Below, one piece after another: positions 45,576-55,171 of a stretch of 64,000 bases of DNA. The position numbers and the translations under genes are program-made. Numbering within the stretch: position 1 is the stretch's first letter; each line of letters begins with the position of its first letter. Origin of the DNA: Verrucomicrobiota bacterium. GTDB lineage: Bacteria; Verrucomicrobiota; Verrucomicrobiia; Opitutales; Opitutaceae. The notes beneath the pieces were generated by a model, which searched no databases, was not told where the DNA came from, and saw nothing but the letters and a program-made list of their open reading frames with translations. The stretch spans positions 62,001-126,000 of the forward strand of contig VHCJ01000006.1 of assembly GCA_016871755.1 (NCBI GenBank), written 5' to 3'.

Positions 45576-47567
45576 TCAGGGGAGGGCGCGGACGGCCTCG
45601 ACGATGGCCTCGACGGTGACTCCGAGTTCCTTGAACACGGTAGCGCCCGGTGCGCTGAGTCCAAATCGGTTGATGCCGATGGCCTTGCCATCGAGACCGA
45701 CCAGACCGGACCAGAGGCCGGTGACTCCGGCCTCGATCGACACGCGGCGGCGGATGGCGGACGGCAGGACGGCTTCGCGGACGTCCGGGGACTGGCGGGC
45801 GAAACGTTCCATGGACGGGACGGAGACGACTCGCACCCCGGCGCCCAGTTGCTGGGCGGCCGCCAAGGCCAGTTGCAGCTCGGAGCCACTGGCAAGCAGG
45901 ATGGTCGTCAACGGTCCGTCCTCCCGACGGGCGATGTAGGCACCCTGGAGTGCGCCCTCCCGACGGGTCGCAACCGGGATGTCGTTCAACTTCGGAAGCA
46001 CCTGCCGGGTCAGGGCGAGGAGGGTCGGACCGTCGGTGCGGGAGAGCGCGGCCGCGAAGGCTCCGGCAGTTTCCTCCGGATCGGCGGGCCGGATCACATC
46101 GAGCCCGGGGATCAAACGCAGCGCGGACACGGTTTCGATCGGTTGGTGCGTCGGACCATCCTCGCCGACGCCGATGGAGTCGTGGGTGTAGATGTAGACG
46201 ACCGGGAGCTTCGCCAACGCGGCGAGGCGCATCGACGGGCGCGAGTAGTCCGCGAAGACGAGGAAGGTGGCGATCGACGGACGGAACAGGCCGTCATAGG
46301 CGACGCCATTTGCGATGGCGGCCATGGCGTGCTCGCGGATGCCGAAGCGGATGTTGCGTCCGGTCCGGGTGGCGGGCTCGAAGTCGGGCGAATCAGAGAT
46401 GTGGTTGAGGGTCGACCCGTAGAGGTCGGCGCTGCCCCCGATCAGCAGCGGCAGGGCGGCCGCGAGCGGCTGCAGCACGGCCTTGCCAGCGGCGCGGGTG
46501 GCGAGCTTTGAGTCAGCCGGGAACGCCGGCACGGCGGCGAGCAGTCCGGCGGCATCGGGAGAGGCGCTGGCCCGGTCGAGCAACTCGGCCTTCGCCGGGT
46601 TGGCCTCGCGCCAGGCCCGGTAGGTCTTGTGCCAGCGGTTGCACTGCCGGATCAGGCGCGCCTTGTGGGACGCGAAGTAGGCCCGGACCTCCTCGCTGAC
46701 GAAGAAGTGCTGGTCGCCGGGAAGGCCGAGCGTGGCCTTGGCGCGGTCGATGAACTTCGCCCCACCCTCGCCGTGTCCCTTCGCGGTGCCTTGGACCTCC
46801 GCGATGCCTTTTCCGATGATGGTCTTGGCGATGATCAGTTGGGGGCGGCCCGTCTTGGCGCGCTTCGCCTTGGACACCGCCTTGAGGACGGCCGTCAGGT
46901 CGTGGCCGTCGATCGTCTGCACGTCCCACTTGAGCGCCTTGAACCGCAGCGCGGTGTTGTCGCTCTGCGTCTTGTCCGCCATCGCGTCGAGCGTCACCTC
47001 GTTCGCGTCATAGATCAGGATGAGGTTGTCGAGCCCCTGATGGCCGGCGAACGCGACGGCCTCGAGGGCGACGCCCTCCTGCATGCAGCCATCGCCAGCG
47101 AGGGCGATGACGTGATGGTCGAAGATCGTGTGCTCCGGCGTGTTGAAGTGGGCCTCGGCCATCTTGGCGGAGACGGCCATGCCGACGGCGTTGCCGACGC
47201 CCTGACCCAGCGGACCGGTGGTGGCCTCGACCCCGGGGGTCTCAAGGAATTCCGGATGGCCCGGCGTCTTGCTGTGCAGCTTGCGGAACGCCTTCAGATC
47301 GTCCAGCGAGACGTCATAGCCGCTCAAGTGCAGCCACGCGTACAGGAACATGGAGCCGTGGCCGGCGGACAGCACGAAGCGATCACGATTGATCCAGCGG
47401 GGACGATCCGGGTTGTGCTGGAGGGCGTGCCCGTACAGCACGGCGCCGATCTCCGCCGCACCAAGCGGCAGGCCGAGGTGGCCGGACTGGCAGGCGTGGA
47501 CGGCGTCCATCGCGAGTCCCCGGGCCTGATTGGCGGCGCGGGAGAGAAGCTGGGTTTGCAGGATCAT
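45576..47567 (-). CDS. tkt: Transketolase
   Basis: 663 residues, the normal length. Thiamine-diphosphate motifs are intact: GDGCMQEG with the downstream Asn (YDANEVTLD), and [19 protein letters not shown] near the N-terminus. The pyrimidine domain has [14 protein letters not shown] and [18 protein letters not shown] with catalytic His residues. The enzyme moves two-carbon ketol units between sugar phosphates in the pentose phosphate pathway (EC 2.2.1.1), needing Mg and ThDP. It is a single-gene unit flanked by hairpins on both sides; no Shine-Dalgarno is seen. Confidence 0.96.
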   Translation of the reverse strand: MILQTQLLSRAANQARGLAMDAVHACQSGHLGLPLGAAEIGAVLYGHALQHNPDRPRWINRDRFVLSAGHGSMFLYAWLHLSGYDVSLDDLKAFRKLHSKTPGHPEFLETPGVEATTGPLGQGVGNAVGMAVSAKMAEAHFNTPEHTIFDHHVIALAGDGCMQEGVALEAVAFAGHQGLDNLILIYDANEVTLDAMADKTQSDNTALRFKALKWDVQTIDGHDLTAVLKAVSKAKRAKTGRPQLIIAKTIIGKGIAEVQGTAKGHGEGGAKFIDRAKATLGLPGDQHFFVSEEVRAYFASHKARLIRQCNRWHKTYRAWREANPAKAELLDRASASPDAAGLLAAVPAFPADSKLATRAAGKAVLQPLAAALPLLIGGSADLYGSTLNHISDSPDFEPATRTGRNIRFGIREHAMAAIANGVAYDGLFRPSIATFLVFADYSRPSMRLAALAKLPVVYIYTHDSIGVGEDGPTHQPIETVSALRLIPGLDVIRPADPEETAGAFAAALSRTDGPTLLALTRQVLPKLNDIPVATRREGALQGAYIARREDGPLTTILLASGSELQLALAAAQQLGAGVRVVSVPSMERFARQSPDVREAVLPSAIRRRVSIEAGVTGLWSGLVGLDGKAIGINRFGLSAPGATVFKELGVTVEAIVEAVRALP

Positions 47568-47642
47568 GGTGCGGTGAAGTGGAGGTCGAACCTCGGTGGG
47601 TGGATCCGGACGGAAAGCGTCGATTCAATGCCGGTGAGCATG

Positions 47643-47669
47643 AAAAAAGCGAGCCAGCGTTGGCTCGCT
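47643..47669 (-). terminator. Rho-independent terminator of the rpsP-trmD-rplS operon
   Basis: On the minus strand AGCGAGCCA and TGGCTCGCT form a perfect 9-bp stem with a 4-nt loop, followed directly by six T residues (47648 to 47643). It lies 51 bp after the rplS stop and 76 bp before the transketolase start. This is one of the clearest intrinsic terminators in the window. Confidence 0.85.
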
Positions 47670-47719
47670 CTTGCCACCCCGGCGGGAACCGCCGGGCGAC
47701 CGGGACATCGCGGAATGCG

Positions 47720-48106
47720 TCAGGCCGTCGCCGCGGCCGGGGACTCGGCCTTCTCGTCGTAGGCCTTGCGCTTGACCGCCATGGCGGCCTTGCCCTGCCG
47801 GTCGCGCAGGTAGTAGAGGCGGGCGCGCATCGGCTCCGACTCCTTCTCAATTTCAATCCGCTCCACGTTGGGGGAATTGACCGGGAAGACGCGCTCAACG
47901 CCCTCGCCGTAGCTGATGCGGCGAACGGTGAAGGTCTCGTGGATGCCGCTGCCCTTCAGGGCAATGACCACGCCCGCAAAGACTTGCACGCGCTCCTTGT
48001 CACCCTCGCGCACCTTCGTGTGCACGCGGACACCATCGCCGACCTTGAACGGCGGACGGTCTTTCTTCACCTGGGACGCGGTGACTTCCTTGATGATCGG
48101 GTTCAT
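47720..48106 (-). CDS. rplS: 50S ribosomal protein L19
   Basis: 128 residues. The L19 core is clear: [61 protein letters not shown]19 sits at the 30S-50S interface. A short C-terminal tail rich in Ala, Lys and Glu extends beyond the core. The ATG at 48106 overlaps the trmD stop (ATGA), so translation is coupled. It is the last gene of the operon before a strong terminator. Confidence 0.96.
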   Translation of the reverse strand: MNPIIKEVTASQVKKDRPPFKVGDGVRVHTKVREGDKERVQVFAGVVIALKGSGIHETFTVRRISYGEGVERVFPVNSPNVERIEIEKESEPMRARLYYLRDRQGKAAMAVKRKAYDEKAESPAAATA

Positions 48107-48795
48107 GGCTGGCCTTTCGTTGATGCGAGTAAATCGGGACGGACTTGACGGGTTTTCTCCTCTTGCCGCGCACGCCGCCATTTTTCGATTTCAGCATGGT
48201 TACCGGAAAGAAGGACTTCCGGCACGGACATGCCTCGGAATTCGGCGGGACGCGTGTATTGAGGAAAGTCGAGCAACTTGTTGGTGAAGGATTCGTGCGT
48301 CAATGACTTTTCCTCACCCAGGACGCCGGGGATGAAACGGCTCAACGCATCGATCACCACCGCAGCCGGCAGGGTGCCATTGGTCAGCACGTAGTCGCCG
48401 ATGGAGATCTCCTGGTCAATGAGGCGATCACGGATGCGTTGGTCGATGCCCTCGTAGTGCCCGCTCAACAGCACAAGGTGCTGCTCGTGACTCAGCGACT
48501 CAGCGAGCGTGGGCGAGAGCGGTACCCCGTCGGGCGTCAGGTAGACGCGTTTCGACTCGGGCCGCTGCAGCGCTTCGAAGGCGGAGAAGACCGGCTCCGG
48601 CTTCAGCACCATCCCCGCCCCGCCGCCAAACGGGCGGTCATCCGCGGTCCGATGGCGATCCGTCGTCCACTGGCGCAGATCGTGGACCTTGACGGTAAAG
48701 AGACCGCGCTCGACCGCCTTGCCCACGATGCTCTCGCTCAGGAACCCTTCCAGCATACGCGGGAAGAGGGTGAGGACGTCGATGTGCAAGGCCAT
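48103..48795 (-). CDS. trmD: tRNA (guanine-N1)-methyltransferase
   Basis: 230 residues. TrmD motifs of the SPOUT trefoil knot are present: [12 protein letters not shown] at the start, [31 protein letters not shown] and [14 protein letters not shown]. It methylates G37 of tRNAs at N1 using S-adenosylmethionine (EC 2.1.1.228), which prevents +1 frameshifting. A terminator-like hairpin lies just before its start codon, and no rimM gene is present between it and rpsP. Confidence 0.95.
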   Translation of the reverse strand: MALHIDVLTLFPRMLEGFLSESIVGKAVERGLFTVKVHDLRQWTTDRHRTADDRPFGGGAGMVLKPEPVFSAFEALQRPESKRVYLTPDGVPLSPTLAESLSHEQHLVLLSGHYEGIDQRIRDRLIDQEISIGDYVLTNGTLPAAVVIDALSRFIPGVLGEEKSLTHESFTNKLLDFPQYTRPAEFRGMSVPEVLLSGNHAEIEKWRRARQEEKTRQVRPDLLASTKGQP

Positions 48796-48801
48796 GGCGG
48801 G

Positions 48802-48832
48802 AAAAGAAAAGGCCCCGGCGTGAACCGAGGCC
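48802..48832 (-). promoter_or_regulatory. Terminator-like hairpin between rpsP and trmD (possible attenuator)
   Basis: On the minus strand GGCCTCGG (48832-48825) pairs with CCGGGGCC (48818-48811) through one wobble, loop of 6 nt, followed by the T-rich TTTTCTTTT (48810-48802) and, 7 nt later, the trmD start. It could terminate most transcripts after rpsP and so set the ratio of S16 to TrmD/L19. Confidence 0.6.
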
Positions 48833-48885
48833 GAGGAATCTGACGGGGCTGCACCCGGGACCGGGGGGCGGAGGCGGGGCCGCGC

Positions 48886-49152
48886 TTAGGCGGCCGAAGC
48901 GACGCCACCCGACTTGCGGGCGCGCTTGATCAGGGAGTTCACCGTCTCGGACGGCTTGGCACCCTTGCTGATCCAGTAATCGGCACGATCCACCTTCAGC
49001 GTCAGCGCATCGGCGGCCTTGGAGCGGGGCGAGTACGTCCCCAGCATCTCGACGGCACGACCGTCGCGGCGCGAGCGCGCCTCGGCGACGACCACGTGAT
49101 AGATCGGCTGATGGATGGCGCCGATGCGGGAGAGACGAATGGTGAGAGCCAT
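48886..49152 (-). CDS. rpsP: 30S ribosomal protein S16
   Basis: 88 residues. The S16 fold is recognisable from the first codon: MALTIRLSRIGAIHQPIYHV, VVAEARSRRDGR and DRADYWISKGAKPSETV. S16 stabilises the 5' domain of 16S rRNA during 30S assembly. The first gene of the operon, divergent from ychF across 104 bp. A perfect -35 hexamer TTGACA is found about 70 nt upstream. Confidence 0.96.
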   Translation of the reverse strand: MALTIRLSRIGAIHQPIYHVVVAEARSRRDGRAVEMLGTYSPRSKAADALTLKVDRADYWISKGAKPSETVNSLIKRARKSGGVASAA

Positions 49153-49196
49153 GGGAACGAAGAAGGAAACGCGGAAGGAGTCTGGAAAAGCGGAGG

Positions 49197-49228
49197 AGTG
49201 GACGGGCCGACAAATGGCTTGTCAAGCC
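49197..49228 (-). promoter_or_regulatory. Candidate rpsP promoter with overlapping palindrome
   Basis: A consensus TTGACA (49225 to 49220 on the minus strand) is followed after 17 nt by TCCACT, a weak -10. The -35 lies inside a perfect 13-bp inverted repeat GGCTTGACAAGCC (49228 to 49216), so a repressor or competing factor could cover it. The weak -10 keeps confidence low. Confidence 0.35.
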
Positions 49229-49256
49229 CTGACTCCCACCGCTCTTCTACCCCCTT

Positions 49257-50360
49257 ATGCTCAAAGCCGGAATCGTCGGACTGCCCAACGTCGGCAAGTC
49301 GACCCTTTTCAACGCCCTCACCCGCTCCCGCAAGGCCGAAGCGGCGAACTATCCTTTCTGCACGATCGACCCGAACGTCGGCGTCGTCTCGGTCCCCGAT
49401 GACCGCCTGTTCGTGCTGCAAAAGATTGCCAAGACCAGCGTGGTGATTCCGGCGGCGATCGAATTCGTCGACATCGCCGGGCTGGTCGCCGGGGCCAGCA
49501 AGGGCGAGGGGCTGGGCAACCAGTTCCTAGCCAACATCCGCGAGACGGACGCGATCGTGCACGTCGTTCGGTGCTTCGAGGACCCGGACGTCATTCACAC
49601 CATGGGTGCGGTGGATCCGGTGCGCGACATCGAGGTGATCACCACGGAACTGATCCTTGCGGACCTCGACGCCGTCACGAAGCGCATGGAGAAGTCGCAG
49701 AAGAAAGCGAAGAGCGGCGACAAGGAGGCTCAGGCGGAGATGGTCCTGCTGGAGCGCCTCTCCCCTCACCTCAACCAGAACCTCCCGGCCAACGTGCTGC
49801 CGTGCACGGACGAGGAGAAGCGCCTGCTCCAACTGTTCCAGCTGCTCAGCGCCAAGCCGGTGCTCTACGCCTGCAACGTGGCCGAGAGCGAGTTGGCCAC
49901 GGCGGAGCAAAATCCGTTCGTCCAGCAAGTCGCCGCGTACGTGAAGGCGCACCACGACGCCGCCTACGTGCCGATCAGTGCCCGCATCGAGGCGGAACTG
50001 ATCGACCTTGCGCCCGACGAAGCCAAGGCGTTCCTGAAGGATCTCGGAGTCGATGACTCCGGCGTTTCCCAACTGATCCGCGCCAGCTACGCCCTGCTTG
50101 GACTGCAGACCTATTTCACCGCGGGCGAGAAGGAAGTGCGGGCTTGGACGATCAAGAAAGGCTGGAAGGCGCCGCAGGCCGCCGGCGTCATCCACACCGA
50201 CTTCGAGAAGGGCTTCATCAAGGCGGAGGTCGTGTCCTACGACGACCTCGCCCGCCTCGGCAGCACCGCCGCCGCCCGCGAGGCCGGCCGATATCGGTTG
50301 GAGGGCCGCGACTACGTGTTCGCCGATGGCGACGTCGCGCTGTTCCGCTTCAACAACTGA
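49257..50360 (+). CDS. ychF: Redox-regulated ATPase/GTPase YchF (OLA1 family)
   Basis: 367 residues. G1 motif [15 protein letters not shown] (8-22), the G3-like [17 protein letters not shown], a coiled-coil arm (about 150-170, [17 protein letters not shown]) and a TGS domain with [13 protein letters not shown]-type ending ([25 protein letters not shown]). YchF prefers ATP over GTP, binds ribosomes and modulates the stress response. Single gene; no Shine-Dalgarno precedes ATG 49257. Converges with glgC. Confidence 0.96.
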   Translation: MLKAGIVGLPNVGKSTLFNALTRSRKAEAANYPFCTIDPNVGVVSVPDDRLFVLQKIAKTSVVIPAAIEFVDIAGLVAGASKGEGLGNQFLANIRETDAIVHVVRCFEDPDVIHTMGAVDPVRDIEVITTELILADLDAVTKRMEKSQKKAKSGDKEAQAEMVLLERLSPHLNQNLPANVLPCTDEEKRLLQLFQLLSAKPVLYACNVAESELATAEQNPFVQQVAAYVKAHHDAAYVPISARIEAELIDLAPDEAKAFLKDLGVDDSGVSQLIRASYALLGLQTYFTAGEKEVRAWTIKKGWKAPQAAGVIHTDFEKGFIKAEVVSYDDLARLGSTAAAREAGRYRLEGRDYVFADGDVALFRFNN

Positions 50361-50512
50361 GCGGCGCCCCGTCGTCGACAGCAGGCGCGCCACGCGCTCG
50401 GCCGCCGCGCCGCTCCGCCTCAACCCGGAGCGGGGCGCCCGACGCGATCGACCGCTCGGTCTGACCGCCTCGGCTCAGGGCGCCGCGCCAGCGGGAGCGA
50501 GCATGCCGGCGG

Positions 50513-50616
50513 TCTTTCCCACGCCCGCCACCTGAGGGGGCTCGCTCAGGCGCCCGTCGGAGCCCTCGACGATCTGCACCTTCCCCACGCCTGCCACCGG
50601 CGGGGGCTGGCTCAGA
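50513..50616. repeat. Imperfect 36-bp direct repeat after glgC
   Basis: Two copies (on the minus strand starting at 50615 and 50549, exactly 66 nt apart) agree at 31 of 36 positions. Read in one minus-strand frame they give LSQPPPVAGVGK and LSEPPQVAGVGK, and three of five differences are silent third-position changes. The frame ends at a TGA near 50476. The first copy overlaps the end of glgC out of frame. This suggests a former or overlapping coding tail. The remaining bases between 50361 and 50512 show nothing recognisable. Confidence 0.6.
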
Positions 50617-51904
50617 GCACCGTGCCGCTGGGCACGGTGACGCCCTTCGGGACCACGAGGACGCCGTCGCGGATCACGATGCCGTGCGGGTAATTTCCGT
50701 CGGCCTTGCCCGCGGGCGACAGGCGGACGTTGTCGCCAATGCGCGCGTTCTTGTCGATGATCGCGTGGTGAATGACGCAGTTGCGCCCCACGCCGAGGTG
50801 CGGGATGCCCCGGGCCTCGTTGGCAGCCAACTCGGCATCCGTCTCGTAGAAGTCAGCACCCATCACGATCACATCCTCCATCTGCGTTCCGTGACCCAGG
50901 AACGCGCGGATGCCCAGGACGCAGCGGTGGAGCTTGCAGTCCGTGACGATCGAACCGTCGCCGATGACCACGTGGTCGATCTCGCAGCGGTTGATCTTGG
51001 AGGCCGGCAGGAAGCGCGCCGACGTGTAGATCGGGGCCTCCTGGTCGTAGAAGTTGAACGGAGGCAGCGGGTGCGCGAGTTGCAGGTTCGCCTCGAAGAA
51101 GGCCTTCACCGTTCCGATGTCCTCCCAGTAGCCCTCGAAGACATGAGCGAAGAGTCGCTTCCGGCCAAGCAGGCTGGGAATGACCTCCTTGCCGAAGTCG
51201 GTCATGGTGTTGTCGAGCGCCTCGGCCAGCGCGGTGCGATTGAACACGTAGATGCCCATCGACGCGAGGCAGTGCTGCTCACCTCCCCCGGAACGAAGTG
51301 TCGCCTCACGGGCCGGGCTCAGCGCCAGTTGCCGGATGACGGCCGGATCCTTCGGCTTTTCGACGAAGCCGTTGATCTCCAGACGCTCATCCACGCGCAT
51401 CACGCCGAGACCCTCGACCTTGTTCAGCGGGACCGGGATCGCCGCGATCGTGACATCGGCGCCGTTGGCCACGTGATCCTCGAGGATCTTGCGGTAATCC
51501 ATCCGGTAGAGTTGGTCGCCGGAGAGGATGAGCACGAGGTCGTGCTTGGAATTGCGGAAGTGCACGAGGTTGCGGCGCACCGCGTCGGCCGTGCCCTGGT
51601 ACCAGTCCGCGCTCTTCTCCGTCTGTTCGGCGGAGAGGATGTCGACGAACCCGCCACCGAAGACGTCGAAGTTGTACGTCGCCTGCACGTGGCGGTGCAG
51701 CGACGCCGTGTTGAACTGCGTGAGCAGGAACACGCGGTTGATGCCCGAATTGATGCAGTTGCTGATCGGGATGTCGACCAGCCGGTACTTGCCGGCCAAC
51801 GGCACCGCCGGCTTGCACCGCTCCATCGTCAGCGGGTGCAGACGCGTGCCGCGTCCGCCCCCCATGATCACCGCGAGAACCCGTTTTTCGATGGTCGTAG
51901 GCAT
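50612..51904 (-). CDS. glgC: Glucose-1-phosphate adenylyltransferase
   Basis: 430 residues. The nucleotidyltransferase domain starts VIMGGGRGTRLHPLT and KPAVPLAGKYRLVDIPISNC, followed by LSGDQLYRMDYRKIL, NGFVEKPKDP and ASMGIYVFNR; a left-handed beta-helix forms the C-terminus, ending GVTVPSGTVL. It makes ADP-glucose from glucose-1-phosphate and ATP (EC 2.7.7.27), the committed step of glycogen synthesis, normally allosterically regulated. Length and C-terminus match the cyanobacterial/plant-like branch. Divergent from trpE. Confidence 0.96.
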   Translation of the reverse strand: MPTTIEKRVLAVIMGGGRGTRLHPLTMERCKPAVPLAGKYRLVDIPISNCINSGINRVFLLTQFNTASLHRHVQATYNFDVFGGGFVDILSAEQTEKSADWYQGTADAVRRNLVHFRNSKHDLVLILSGDQLYRMDYRKILEDHVANGADVTIAAIPVPLNKVEGLGVMRVDERLEINGFVEKPKDPAVIRQLALSPAREATLRSGGGEQHCLASMGIYVFNRTALAEALDNTMTDFGKEVIPSLLGRKRLFAHVFEGYWEDIGTVKAFFEANLQLAHPLPPFNFYDQEAPIYTSARFLPASKINRCEIDHVVIGDGSIVTDCKLHRCVLGIRAFLGHGTQMEDVIVMGADFYETDAELAANEARGIPHLGVGRNCVIHHAIIDKNARIGDNVRLSPAGKADGNYPHGIVIRDGVLVVPKGVTVPSGTVL

Positions 51905-52040
51905 GCTGTCTCTAGTCTTGCGACAGGATTCCGCGGCGGGGTATTTTCGCCAGACTAAAAACGACGACCACCGCCGGCCGGCGGGTCAGTCGATCCCTCC
52001 GGATCGCCCAACCCACCCACCGTTCAGCTTCGCGCCCTCG

Positions 52041-53531
52041 ATGAATATCTTTCCGGACCGTGACACTTTCCTCCGCCTCGCCTCGCAGGGCAACGTGATC
52101 CCGGTCTACGCGGACCTGATGGCTGACTTCGAGACCCCGGTCTCGGCCTACGCCAAGCTGCGCGCCGCCGGCCCCTCCTACCTGCTCGAGTCCGTCGAGG
52201 GCGGCGAACATCTCTCCCGCTACAGCTTCATCGGCTGCCGCCCGCGCAAGGTCCTGGCGTGCGGACCCGACACGACGGAGATCCGCGAGAATGGCCAGGC
52301 CACGCGCATCGTCACCACCCCGGCCGATCCGCTCACGCTGCTTGAGCGGGAGATGAGCGGCTACCGGCCGGTCAGCCTGCCCGGCCTGCCGCGCTTCACC
52401 GGCGGCGCCGTCGGCTTCATTGGCTACGAGTACGTGACCCGCATCGAGCCCACCGTCCCCGCGGCCCCGAGGGACGAACTGGGGCTGCCGATGCTGTACT
52501 TCATGTTTTCGGATTCGCTGCTGATCTTCGATCGCGCGAAACAGACCCTGCGGCTGTGCGTGAACGCCCACCTCGGCGGCGATCCCTCCGCCGCCTACAA
52601 CGCCGCGGTCAACGAACTGGGCCACCTCTTCTCGCTTCTGCGCGAGCCGCGCGAACTGGCCCCCGCCCCGCTCATCGATCCCGGTCCGATCGCGGTGCCG
52701 AAGGGCAACTTCACCCAGGAGCGGTTTTGCCAGGCCGTCGAGGACGGCAAGGAATTCATCCGCTCCGGCGACATCATCCAGTTCGTCCCGTCCCAGCGCT
52801 TCTCCACGCCGTTTTCCCAGTCGCCCCTCGACCTGTACCGGGCCCTCCGCACGGTCAACCCGTCGCCGTACATGTTCATCCTCGACACCGGTGACTTCGC
52901 GGTCGTCGGCGCCTCGCCCGAGGTCCACGTCCGCCTCACCGATGGCCGCGTCGAGAACCGGCCCATCGCAGGCACCCGCCGCCGCGGAGCCACGCCGGCG
53001 GACGACGCCGTCCTCGAGGCCGAACTGCTCGCGGACGAAAAGGAACGGGCCGAGCATCTCATGCTCGTTGACCTCGCCCGCAACGACATCGGCCGCGTGT
53101 GCCGCTTCGGCAGCGTGACCGTCCCGGAAATGATGGTGGTCGAGCGCTATTCCCACGTGATGCACATCGTGTCCCAGGTGGAGGGCACGATCGACGCGGG
53201 AAGGACGGCCTACGACCTCATGCGCGCCACGTTCCCCGCCGGCACCGTGTCCGGCGCACCGAAGATCCGCGCGATGCAGATCATCGCTGCCACCGAGCCC
53301 GTCCAGCGGGGTTTCTACGCCGGCGCCCTCGGCTACTTCGGGTACGACGGCAACCTCGATTCCTGCATCATGCTGCGCACATCGCTCATCAAGGACGGGC
53401 GCATCCATATCCAGTCCGGTGCCGGCGTGGTGGCCGACAGCGTCCCTCTCTCCGAGTACCAAGAGACCATCAGCAAGGCCTCCGCCCTCTTCAAGGCCGT
53501 GGCGATCGCTGAGCGACTGGCCCGCGCCTGA
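52041..53531 (+). CDS. trpE: Anthranilate synthase component I
   Basis: 496 residues. The Trp-feedback site LLESVEGG and SRYSFIGCRP are near the N-terminus; the chorismate-binding domain has FTGGAVGFIGYEYV, FVPSQRFS, NPSPYMFILD, GTRRRGATPADD, LVDLARNDIGRV and FPAGTVSGAPKIRAMQII, with catalytic His and Glu. With TrpG it converts chorismate to anthranilate (EC 4.1.3.27). A PabB role is less likely given the Trp-binding motif. No trpG lies next to it, and no leader peptide with tandem Trp codons is seen in the 136-bp gap upstream. Divergent from glgC. Confidence 0.95.
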   Translation: MNIFPDRDTFLRLASQGNVIPVYADLMADFETPVSAYAKLRAAGPSYLLESVEGGEHLSRYSFIGCRPRKVLACGPDTTEIRENGQATRIVTTPADPLTLLEREMSGYRPVSLPGLPRFTGGAVGFIGYEYVTRIEPTVPAAPRDELGLPMLYFMFSDSLLIFDRAKQTLRLCVNAHLGGDPSAAYNAAVNELGHLFSLLREPRELAPAPLIDPGPIAVPKGNFTQERFCQAVEDGKEFIRSGDIIQFVPSQRFSTPFSQSPLDLYRALRTVNPSPYMFILDTGDFAVVGASPEVHVRLTDGRVENRPIAGTRRRGATPADDAVLEAELLADEKERAEHLMLVDLARNDIGRVCRFGSVTVPEMMVVERYSHVMHIVSQVEGTIDAGRTAYDLMRATFPAGTVSGAPKIRAMQIIAATEPVQRGFYAGALGYFGYDGNLDSCIMLRTSLIKDGRIHIQSGAGVVADSVPLSEYQETISKASALFKAVAIAERLARA

Positions 53532-53547
53532 GCGCTCCGCGCAAGGA

Positions 53548-53567
53548 GGGCGGCTCAAAAGCTGCCC
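53548..53567 (+). terminator. Hairpin after trpE
   Basis: GGGCGGCT (53548-53555) and AGCTGCCC (53560-53567) form an 8-bp stem with one wobble and loop CAAA, 16 bp after the stop. No T-tract follows, so termination is uncertain. Confidence 0.4.
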
Positions 53568-53810
53568 CCATGCCGTCCCCGAAGGCGCGAGTCGGCGTGC
53601 CTTCCCGCCTGTGCCGATGCGTCCCAAGCGCGGCGTGTCGCTTGCCTAGGTGTGCCACATTGGCGCAGCGATTTCTGCATCCGCTGCATCCGGACCAAGG
53701 GGTTGCGCGTTCTTTAACCGTGGCGCGCTTTCCGCTGGGAGAGTGTTCCACTGTCCTCCCGGGAACTCTCCACCCTTCCCGTCGGTCACAACTCCTCACT
53801 ATCGCACGTC

Positions 53811-54899
53811 ATGGCCCTTCATTCAACCTCCCCCCGCAAGTTTGCCGACGACGATCTCGAAGCCCCGGCCGTCGCCACGCTCGCTCCGGAACGTCCGGCC
53901 GCGACCCCGGATGCCCCGCCGTCGTTCCTTGAGAAAGCCGAACCGGCCGCCCGCGAATACGTGGGGCCTTCGGACCGGAGCAGCCTGCAACTCTACCTCC
54001 AGGAAATCGGCAAGACTCCCCTCCTGACCATCGAGGAGGAGATCACCCTCGCGAAGCGCATCCGCCGCGGCGACAAGGCCGCCCGCGACCACATGATTTC
54101 GGCCAACCTGCGTCTCGTCGTGAAGATCGCGATGGACTACAAGGATTTCGGCCTGCCCCTCCTCGACCTCATCAGCGAGGGCAACCTCGGGCTGATCAAG
54201 GCCGTCGAGCGCTTCGATCCCCGCAAGGGCGGCAAGCTCTCCACCTACGCCGCGTGGTGGATCAAGCAGTCGATCAAGCGCGCCCTCGCCAACCAAAGCA
54301 AAACCATCCGGCTCCCGGTCCATCTCGTCGACAAGATCGCCAAGATGCGCCGCACCGCCATGGCCCTCTCGGAGGAACTCGGGCGCGAGCCGACGGATGA
54401 AGAGTTGGCCATGGAGCTTCAGATCCCGACGAGCAAGGTGGCGCACCTCAAGTCGGTCAGCGTCCGCCCGACCTCCCTCGACGCCCCAATCGGCGAGGAA
54501 GGCGACTCCGCCACCTTCGGCGACATCGTCGGCGACGAGAACATGGTCAACCCGCTGGACGCCCTCAAGGAACGCTCCCAGAATTCGGACCTGCGGGCCA
54601 TGCTCGACGCGCTGGAACCACGCGAGGCGGAGATCATCCGACTGCGCTTTGGTTTCGACGGCTACGACGAGATGACCCTCGAGGAGGTGGGCCGCAAATT
54701 CAAGGTCACCCGCGAGCGGATCCGCCAACTCCAGAACATCGCCCTCTCGAAGATCCGCAAGGCCATCGCCAAGAACGAGGCCCAGCGTACCGTGGACGAG
54801 ATCGAAATCGATGAGCGCCAGCGCAAGCGGATGGAAGTGATCAAGGAGTTCATCGAGTCAAAGTCCGTCGCCCCGATCCCCGGCTTGAGTCGGAACTGA
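53811..54899 (+). CDS. Sigma-70 family RNA polymerase sigma factor (RpoD/RpoS type)
   Basis: 362 residues. Regions 1.2 (LQLYLQEIGKTPLLTIEEEI), 2 (ISANLRLVVKIAMDY, DLISEGNLGLIKAVERFDP, STYAAWWIKQSIKRAL), 3 (RLPVHLVDKIAKMRR) and 4 (EMTLEEVGRKFKVTRERIRQ) are complete. There is no long N-terminal region 1.1, so it could be a group 2 sigma factor or the compact primary sigma of this lineage. An acidic and Pro-rich N-terminal stretch of about 60 residues precedes region 1.2. It has its own terminator and stands alone. Confidence 0.92.
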   Translation: MALHSTSPRKFADDDLEAPAVATLAPERPAATPDAPPSFLEKAEPAAREYVGPSDRSSLQLYLQEIGKTPLLTIEEEITLAKRIRRGDKAARDHMISANLRLVVKIAMDYKDFGLPLLDLISEGNLGLIKAVERFDPRKGGKLSTYAAWWIKQSIKRALANQSKTIRLPVHLVDKIAKMRRTAMALSEELGREPTDEELAMELQIPTSKVAHLKSVSVRPTSLDAPIGEEGDSATFGDIVGDENMVNPLDALKERSQNSDLRAMLDALEPREAEIIRLRFGFDGYDEMTLEEVGRKFKVTRERIRQLQNIALSKIRKAIAKNEAQRTVDEIEIDERQRKRMEVIKEFIESKSVAPIPGLSRN

Positions 54900-54965
54900 G
54901 CCCCGATCGCGACGGTCCGGGCGATACTGCAGCACCCACTCTCCTCTTCGATCTTTCTTGCTTCT

Positions 54966-55000
54966 CGCCCATCGGCGCTCGCGCCGGTGGGCGTTTCTTT
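54966..55000 (+). terminator. Rho-independent terminator of the sigma factor gene
   Basis: CGCCCATCGGCGC (54966-54978) and GCGCCGGTGGGCG (54981-54993) form a 13-bp stem with one wobble, followed by TTTCTTT. It is 66 bp after the stop codon. Confidence 0.85.
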
Positions 55001-55094
55001 GCCCCGACGGGCCGACGCCCCAACCGGGCGTGCGCGGAGTCGTCGGGACCGGGCACGTGCTCGCGGCAGTCGCACTTCCACGCCGCGCCGGACA

Positions 55095-55128
55095 AGCAAA
55101 AGCGCCTGCCCCTTGCGGGACAGGCGCT
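55095..55128 (-). terminator. Rho-independent terminator of rpsA
   Basis: On the minus strand AGCGCCTGTCCC (from 55128) pairs with GGGGCAGGCGCT (ending 55101) over 12 positions with one mismatch around GCAA, followed by TTTTGCTT. A smaller perfect hairpin, GGCCTCG with CGAGGCC, precedes it near 55138-55155. Confidence 0.8.
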
Positions 55129-55171
55129 GGAAAACGAGGCCTCGTCACCGAGGCCGCGGTCGTGGTCGGGC

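Noticed and set aside
51905-52040. Trp attenuator or leader peptide upstream of trpE
   Set aside because: There is no short open frame with tandem Trp codons, and no terminator hairpin with a T-run; only a weak inverted repeat is present.
51912-53627. A 571-codon open frame opposite trpE
   Set aside because: Shadow of trpE; no recognisable protein features.
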